Origin: Methanobrevibacter thaueri
GTDB lineage: Archaea > Methanobacteriota > Methanobacteria > Methanobacteriales > Methanobacteriaceae
Assembly: GCF_015062915.1 (NCBI RefSeq)
Contig: NZ_SUTJ01000007.1
Location: 39,712 to 103,711 of the forward strand
Direction of reading: 5' to 3'
Length of the DNA: 64,000 nucleotides
The translations under genes and the position numbers were made by a program. Positions 59,400-64,000 of the stretch are shown here, piece after piece; within the stretch, counting starts at the first letter, position 1; each line of letters begins with the position of its first letter. The notes under the pieces were generated by a model that made no database searches, had not been told where the DNA came from, and was given only the letters and a program-made list of their open reading frames with translations.

Positions 59400-60473
59400 A
59401 TGAATATTTTTGGAAATGATGAAGAAGTACCAGAAACTGAAAACACTAAAGTTATCAGTAATAGTTTAGGAATTGATTTAGGAACTTTAAACACTGTTAT
59501 TGCAAAACCTTCAGGAGACAAATTTGATTTATACCAAATTCCATCTGTTGTCGCTGTTAAAAAAGATGACCCTGCTGAAGTGTTAGCTGTCGGTGAAGAA
59601 GCTAAAAGAATGCTTGGAAGAACTCCTGAAGATATTCTTGCAGTAAGACCTTTGAAAAAAGGAGTTATTGAAAATGTTGTGCAAGCACAAGCATTACTCA
59701 TTAAAGCAATGCAAATTGGTATCAATGAAGGTGAAACCGTAGGAAGAATCGTTATCGGTATTCCTGGGGACGCATCTGAAGTTGAAAAGAATGCTGCTGA
59801 AGAAATCGGTAGAAAAGCGGGTGCACAAAACATTTTAGTAATCAGTGAAGGATTGGCTGCAGCTATTGGTGCAGGATTACCTATTGCAGAACCAAACGGT
59901 ACCATGGTCATAGACATCGGTGCAGGTTCAACTGATATTGTAATCATTTCCCTCGGTGGTATCAACGATATCGAAACCGTTAGATGTGGTGGAGATGACA
60001 TCGACAATAAGATTGTTGAAATTGTTGCAGAAAAATACGATGTAGCTATTGGTATTCATGATGCAGAATCCGCTAAAATGGAAGTTGGAATGGTTCACTG
60101 TTCAGAACAACTTGAAAACTTAAGTGTTGAAGTTATCGGTAAATCATTAGAAACCAACAGACCTAAGAAAGTAGTCATTGATTCAATGCTCGTTGCAGAT
60201 GCAGTGGAACCATACATGCAACAAATCGTAGACGGATTAAACGTAATCCTTGAAAGATTATCCCCAGAATTAATGATGGGTGTTTACAACAACTCCGTTG
60301 CTGTTGGTGGAAGCTCAAGACTCCGTGGATTGAAAGAAAGAATCTTCGATGAAATCGCTATACCTGTGGAAATTTCAGAAGATCCAATGACTGTTGTAGC
60401 AAAAGGTACAGCTATTGTTGCTGCTGAACCATTAGCTTTAGAACCGGAAGTCCGTCTTAGGGCTATGAAATAA
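59400..60473 (+). CDS. mreB: MreB-like actin homologue
   Basis: 357 residues with the actin/Hsp70 nucleotide motifs: phosphate 1 GIDLGTLNTVIAKP (about residue 24), phosphate 2 VIDIGAGSTDIVIIS (about 172) and the adenosine motif SVAVGGSSRLRGL (about 301). MreB organises cell-wall growth in rod-shaped bacteria. In archaea a close homologue is mainly found in pseudomurein-walled methanogens, in keeping with a wall role. An N-terminal tail of about 20 residues (MNIFGNDEEVPETENTK) precedes the fold. Confidence 0.9.
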   Translation: MNIFGNDEEVPETENTKVISNSLGIDLGTLNTVIAKPSGDKFDLYQIPSVVAVKKDDPAEVLAVGEEAKRMLGRTPEDILAVRPLKKGVIENVVQAQALLIKAMQIGINEGETVGRIVIGIPGDASEVEKNAAEEIGRKAGAQNILVISEGLAAAIGAGLPIAEPNGTMVIDIGAGSTDIVIISLGGINDIETVRCGGDDIDNKIVEIVAEKYDVAIGIHDAESAKMEVGMVHCSEQLENLSVEVIGKSLETNRPKKVVIDSMLVADAVEPYMQQIVDGLNVILERLSPELMMGVYNNSVAVGGSSRLRGLKERIFDEIAIPVEISEDPMTVVAKGTAIVAAEPLALEPEVRLRAMK

Positions 60474-60500
60474 ATTTATTTTATTTCACTTCTTTTTTTT
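60467..60500 (+). terminator. Hairpin terminator containing the mreB stop codon
   Basis: GAAATAAA (60467-60474) and TTTATTTC (60480-60487) form a perfect 8-bp stem with loop TTTAT. The TAA stop (60471-60473) is in the 5' arm. ACTTC and a run of eight T follow. Confidence 0.65.
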
Positions 60501-60523
60501 ATTTATTATTTTTACTGATTATT

Positions 60524-61138
60524 ATGGATATTTTAGGCGTTGATGAAGCTGGAAGAGGGTCTGTTTTAGGTCCGCTGGTTATTGCTGGTGTTATTGTTCC
60601 TGAAAAAATGGAAAAGGTCCTTGAAAGGATGGGAGTTAAGGATTCCAAAAAGCTGGCTCCACATCGACGTACAATACTGTCCCGTAAATTAAAGAAAATG
60701 TTTGATTATGACATTATCGTAATTTCCGCTCGTGAAATTGATGAGATGAGGGCAGACGGCATAAATCTCAATGAGATTGAGAAAAATGCAATGGAAGAGC
60801 TCATCATGAGGTTAAAACCTGAAAAGGCTATTGTCGATGCTGTTGACGTTAAAGCAGAACGATTCCAGAATAACCTGCAAAAGGACACTGGATTTGATGT
60901 CATTGCAGAGCATAAGGCTGATGATAACTATATTCAGGTCAGTGCCGCATCAATCATTGCCAAGGCCGAAAGGGATGACCAGATTGCTGAAATCAACAAG
61001 CAGTTCATTAAGCAAGGCGGAATAGGTTCAGGTTATCCATCCGACCCGACAACAAAAAAGTTTCTGGAAAACTACACTTATGATGAAATGCCGGATTTTG
61101 TCAGAAGGTCATGGAACACTGTCGCCAAAATGAGATAG
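60524..61138 (+). CDS. rnhB: Ribonuclease HII
   Basis: 204 residues. Removes RNA from RNA-DNA hybrids. GVDEAGRGSVLGPLVIAGV with the catalytic Asp-Glu, VDAVDV with a third carboxylate and the C-terminal GSGYPSDPTT are typical. No strong ribosome site is seen. It is downstream of mreB after that gene's terminator. Confidence 0.95.
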   Translation: MDILGVDEAGRGSVLGPLVIAGVIVPEKMEKVLERMGVKDSKKLAPHRRTILSRKLKKMFDYDIIVISAREIDEMRADGINLNEIEKNAMEELIMRLKPEKAIVDAVDVKAERFQNNLQKDTGFDVIAEHKADDNYIQVSAASIIAKAERDDQIAEINKQFIKQGGIGSGYPSDPTTKKFLENYTYDEMPDFVRRSWNTVAKMR

Positions 61139-61230
61139 TTCCACTCTTTTTTTTAAAAAATATTTAAGTATTTGAATTTATATAATATTCTTATAAACAA
61201 TTTTTAAGATAATACTTTAAGAGGATAAAA

Positions 61231-62070
61231 ATGATTGTTGAGTATATTATGCCTTTCATTGATGGAATAATGGACATATTTACTCAAGGGGGAATTATCA
61301 CTTATATAATTCTTTTCGTTGGTGTTTATGGTCTTATTATTGCATTAAGGAAAATAGCATATCTTAGAAAAATCAGTAAAGTGGATACAACCGAAATCTT
61401 TGGTGTTGTAACTGCTTCTATGGAAAGAGGCGGAGCTGTTGAAGCTTTAAAACAAATTAACGGTTTTAAAAATCCTATTTCTAGAATTATTTCAGAAACC
61501 TTAAAAATCGGTTATAAGAACAAGACCGAAGTAGAGGAAAGTATGGAGCAAATCTTCATTGTTGAAATGGCTAAAATGACTAAAGGTTTAAGCACCATCA
61601 AGACAATCACTGAGCTCGCTCCGTTCTTAGGTTTAATAGGTACTGTTATCGGTATCTGGATGACATTCAAATCATTAGGAGTTCATCCTGACTCTGCAGC
61701 AATGGCTGAAGGTATTTACGTTGCTTTGACAACCACAATCATGGGGCTTTTAGTGGCCATTGTGTTGTTGCCAACTTACACTTACATTCAAGGGCTAATT
61801 GAAGCGGAAATGGATAAGATTGAGCTTGCTACAAAAATGACCAACTGGGGTTATGCTGTAGTTAAGGTCAGAGTCGATTCTAATGTTGAATGCGCACTTG
61901 AAGCACTGCAAGAGGCTGACGGTGTTGTTAATACCAGATTGATTTCAGACCCTTACGCCAACATTAAGGTTTCATTTAAGCCGAGCATGTTGGATAAGAG
62001 TATTGCGAATATTATTTTAGAGAAATGTAATGTTAACGCTGAAATTACTGAAAGTAAACTTAAACAATAG
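61231..62070 (+). CDS. ExbB/TolQ/MotA-type proton channel protein with a C-terminal extra domain
   Basis: 279 residues. Three membrane helices: about 18-40, 127-150 and 175-195. ELAPFLGLIGTVIGIWMTF and ALTTTIMGLLVAIVLLPTYTYI are the ExbB/TolQ pore segments. After the third helix a segment of about 75 residues (VVKVRVDSNVECALEALQEADGVVNTRL and on) looks like a small alpha/beta fold not found in standard ExbB. AGAGG precedes the ATG. Nine bases upstream of the ExbD-like gene, so the pair is an ion-driven motor unit. Its target is unknown. Confidence 0.85.
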   Translation: MIVEYIMPFIDGIMDIFTQGGIITYIILFVGVYGLIIALRKIAYLRKISKVDTTEIFGVVTASMERGGAVEALKQINGFKNPISRIISETLKIGYKNKTEVEESMEQIFIVEMAKMTKGLSTIKTITELAPFLGLIGTVIGIWMTFKSLGVHPDSAAMAEGIYVALTTTIMGLLVAIVLLPTYTYIQGLIEAEMDKIELATKMTNWGYAVVKVRVDSNVECALEALQEADGVVNTRLISDPYANIKVSFKPSMLDKSIANIILEKCNVNAEITESKLKQ

Positions 62071-62078
62071 GTGATTGG

Positions 62079-62495
62079 ATGGCTATTGATGTTAGAAAAC
62101 ATAAGAAGAAGTTCTTGGACCAAAAGCCAAGTATCAATTTAGTTCCTTTCATTGATATTCTATTCACCATAATGATCTTTTTAGTTGTTACAAGTAATTT
62201 TTCAGCTACTGATGTTCAAGCCGATGATGCTGCCCAGGATATAGAGCAAGGCAGCGGAAAACCTAATGTCACTGATGTTTCTGGGGACCAGGAATATTAT
62301 GTGGTGCCTGTTGCAAACCTTCACAAGGTTACTGTTGACGGCCAAGACCGGTCGGATGCCATTGCAGGCAGTGCCGTAGGTGTTCAGGCAAGAGTTATCG
62401 ATGAAGGACAAGTTACCATTAAACCTGGTGAGATTGTAATTAAAACACCTCCGGGAATTTCTGTTGACCAAGCGGTTCAACGTCCTGAACTTTAA
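62079..62495 (+). CDS. ExbD/TolR-like protein
   Basis: 138 residues. Short cytoplasmic N-terminus, then the hallmark helix PSINLVPFIDILFTIMIFLVVT with the membrane aspartate (about residue 25). The external part (about 45-138, with DVSGDQEYYVVPVANLHKVTVDG) is acidic and does not look like the usual ExbD periplasmic domain. Partner of the ExbB-like protein at 61231. GGTGAT precedes the ATG. Confidence 0.85.
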   Translation: MAIDVRKHKKKFLDQKPSINLVPFIDILFTIMIFLVVTSNFSATDVQADDAAQDIEQGSGKPNVTDVSGDQEYYVVPVANLHKVTVDGQDRSDAIAGSAVGVQARVIDEGQVTIKPGEIVIKTPPGISVDQAVQRPEL

Positions 62496-62511
62496 TAATG
62501 GGGAATAAAAA

Positions 62512-63138
62512 ATGTATACTGGTAGAATTTTATCAAGTGGAATGAATAGTGATGGTAAACCTTTTGTGGCTTATAGAGTGTCAAGCAGGTCATTTCCAAA
62601 TAGGAGATGTTTAAAAGCTGATGACAGTGCATCTATTGTTCCAAAGGAAGGTTATGAAAATGACATTTACAAGAGTCCTTATATAGCATACAACAGCATC
62701 TGCATTGTAGGAGACATGGCTGTCGTATCAAATGGGTCTCAAACTGATGTTATAGCTGACAAATTGGCTGTGGGAATGAATGTTAGGGACGCCCTTGCAT
62801 ATTCATTGTTAACAATGGATTATGAAAAGGATGACTATAACACTCCAAGAATTGCTGCAGTTGTCGTGCCTGGTGACAATGAGGAGGAATACGATTGTTA
62901 CGTAGGTATTGTAAACGATAGTAAACTATTGGTTGAACAAGTACCATTTGGAGAAGCAGTATTCATTTCAACTTATGGCAGTCAAGTGCCTGATAAGGTT
63001 GAATTTGAAGCTAAAACATCCACAGAGGCTGCAAAATATATTTTTGATGAGGGTGTTTTCGCAGAATATGAAAAACCTGTAACTTCTTGTGCAGCTGTTT
63101 TTGATGGAGAATGGACTATTGATGTCTATAATCCATAA
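62512..63138 (+). CDS. purO: Archaeal IMP cyclohydrolase
   Basis: 208 residues. Makes IMP from FAICAR, the last step of purine synthesis. [33 protein letters not shown] is the PurO start, and [29 protein letters not shown] and TSCAAVFDG also match. It starts 16 bases after the ExbD-like gene and may be co-transcribed with it. Confidence 0.94.
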   Translation: MYTGRILSSGMNSDGKPFVAYRVSSRSFPNRRCLKADDSASIVPKEGYENDIYKSPYIAYNSICIVGDMAVVSNGSQTDVIADKLAVGMNVRDALAYSLLTMDYEKDDYNTPRIAAVVVPGDNEEEYDCYVGIVNDSKLLVEQVPFGEAVFISTYGSQVPDKVEFEAKTSTEAAKYIFDEGVFAEYEKPVTSCAAVFDGEWTIDVYNP

Positions 63139-63173
63139 TTTTTTCTTTTTTTAACTATTTTTAGATGATTATT

Positions 63174-63938
63174 ATGAGTATTGAATTATTTGGCTTAGAG
63201 AATATTCCTATTATTGATGGGAATAGTAATATTTCACTTATCATTAAGGATGCTATTGAAAAGCAGGGCTGTAGCTTGAATCATGGAGATATTGTTCTGA
63301 TTGCTGAAACCCTGATTTCAAAGGCTGAAGAAAACTTTATAAAATTAGATGAATTGACTCCTTCACAAGAGGCAATCGATTTGGCAAACCAATCAGGAAA
63401 GGATCCTAAATTGGTCCAGGCAATTCTGGATGAGTCCAATGAAGTTGTTCGTGTAGGTCCTAATTTTGTCATCACTGAAACAAAACATGGTTTTGTCTGC
63501 GCCAATGCAGGTATTGACGAGTCAAATGTCGGTGACGGTCTTGCAACTCCTATGCCGCAGGATGCTGATAAGTCTGCAGCCGAAATCCGTGAATTTTTAG
63601 AGGATGAGTTCGGAGAAGAGATTGCAGTCATAATCACAGACACCCAAGGCAGAGCTTTCAGATTTGGAGCCATAGGTACTGCTATAGGATGTTCCGGAAT
63701 TTCACCTATATGGAGAAGGGTTGGTGAAAAGGATTTATACGGTCGTGAATTGGAAACCACTGAAATTGCAACATGCGATGAATTGTCAGCAGCTGCATCC
63801 CTGATTATGGGTCAGGCTGATGAGGGACTTCCGGTTGTTGTTATTCGTGGCTTTGACAGTTTTGACACATTAAGAAATGTCGATTCAAACATTAAGTCAG
63901 TTTTAATGCCAAAACAGGCTGACGTATTTAGAAAATGA
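63174..63938 (+). CDS. cofE: Coenzyme F420-0:L-glutamate ligase
   Basis: 254 residues. Adds glutamates to F420-0 with GTP. HGDIVLIAETLISKAEENFIKL, PNFVITETKHGFVCANAGIDESNV and IITDTQGRAFRFGAIGTAIGCSGI are family segments. I take the ATG at 63174 (MSIELFGLENIPII) over the one at 63165, which gives three extra residues. cofD follows nine bases later. Confidence 0.95.
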   Translation: MSIELFGLENIPIIDGNSNISLIIKDAIEKQGCSLNHGDIVLIAETLISKAEENFIKLDELTPSQEAIDLANQSGKDPKLVQAILDESNEVVRVGPNFVITETKHGFVCANAGIDESNVGDGLATPMPQDADKSAAEIREFLEDEFGEEIAVIITDTQGRAFRFGAIGTAIGCSGISPIWRRVGEKDLYGRELETTEIATCDELSAAASLIMGQADEGLPVVVIRGFDSFDTLRNVDSNIKSVLMPKQADVFRK

Positions 63939-63947
63939 GTGATAATT

Positions 63948-64000
63948 ATGATTACTGTTTTATCTGGAGGAACTGGTACTCCAAAATTGCTTCAAGGAAT
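63948..64000 (+). CDS. cofD: 2-phospho-L-lactate transferase, 3' end cut by window edge
   Basis: Only the first 17 codons are present: MITVLSGGTGTPKLLQG, which is the nucleotide-binding N-terminus of CofD. CofD joins a phospholactyl (or related) group to FO to make F420-0, the substrate of CofE encoded just upstream. Further proof lies beyond the window. Confidence 0.85.
   Translation, partial: MITVLSGGTGTPKLLQG

Noticed and set aside
59372..60007. 211-codon minus-strand frame inside mreB
   Set aside because: Shadow of the ATPase motifs of mreB; rich in Ser, Pro and Ile without any domain.

Overview
The window is a gene-dense, low-GC stretch of chromosome from a hydrogenotrophic methanogen of the order Methanobacteriales, most likely a Methanobrevibacter. 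The evidence is a complete mcrBDCGA operon followed directly by mtrEDCBAFGH, an mvhDGAB hydrogenase/polyferredoxin operon, a family B DNA polymerase that stops just after its DTD motif (the split polymerase known from Methanothermobacter), an MreB homologue (typical of pseudomurein-walled archaea), many biosynthesis genes for F420, coenzyme M, methanopterin and methanofuran, and a large secreted Ig-repeat adhesin of the kind common in gut Methanobrevibacter. I see no insertion sequence, CRISPR array, tRNA, rRNA or prophage; gene content is core chromosomal.

Layout. 1-4505 (+): pyrD (cut by the window edge), pyrK, an AI-2E family membrane protein, split polB large subunit. 4549-12453 (-): adhesin, comC, purM, fttA (aCPSF1 termination nuclease), psmB. 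12636-17910: taw2 (+), then on the minus strand cofG, an unknown small gene, mptA, an Lrp regulator and trm1. 18011-27595: DegT aminotransferase, thiamine-binding protein, PP-loop tRNA thiolation enzyme, Ca/Na antiporter, CNNM/HlyC protein, DUF1922, TraB, comB, an unknown gene, methanogenesis marker 7 and, on the minus strand, mmp10, which methylates an McrA arginine. 28081-38104 (+): the mcr and mtr operons, the last energy-conserving steps of methanogenesis. 38250-42793 (+): marker 14, cobY, PRC-barrel protein, sufC, sufB. 43098-47149 (+): mvhDGAB. 47194-58339: pyrC, a HIGH-type nucleotidyltransferase, a B-box membrane protein, a Pcc1-like gene, rpl10e, ppsA, mfnA, mptD, a sortase, a DUF515-like membrane protein and archaetidylserine synthase. 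58759-64000 (+): an unknown gene coupled to mreB, rnhB, an ExbB/ExbD-like pair, purO, cofE and the start of cofD.

The genes work together as cofactor supply (F420: cofG, cofE, cofD; H4MPT: mptA, mptD; CoM: comB, comC; methanofuran: mfnA; corrinoid: cobY; Fe-S: sufCB) for the enzymes that use them (Mcr, Mtr, Mvh), plus the enzymes that modify or mark Mcr.

The most unusual signals are non-coding. The long 5' leaders of mcr, mtr, mvh and rpl10e each begin near the predicted transcription start with good stem-loops. The mcr leader can be drawn as a three-way junction and the mvh leader carries a 10-bp stem capped by a GCAA tetraloop. Many genes end in hairpin-plus-T-run terminators, nine of which contain or overlap the stop codon. 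All RNA structures were found by eye and no folding energies or homology searches were run.
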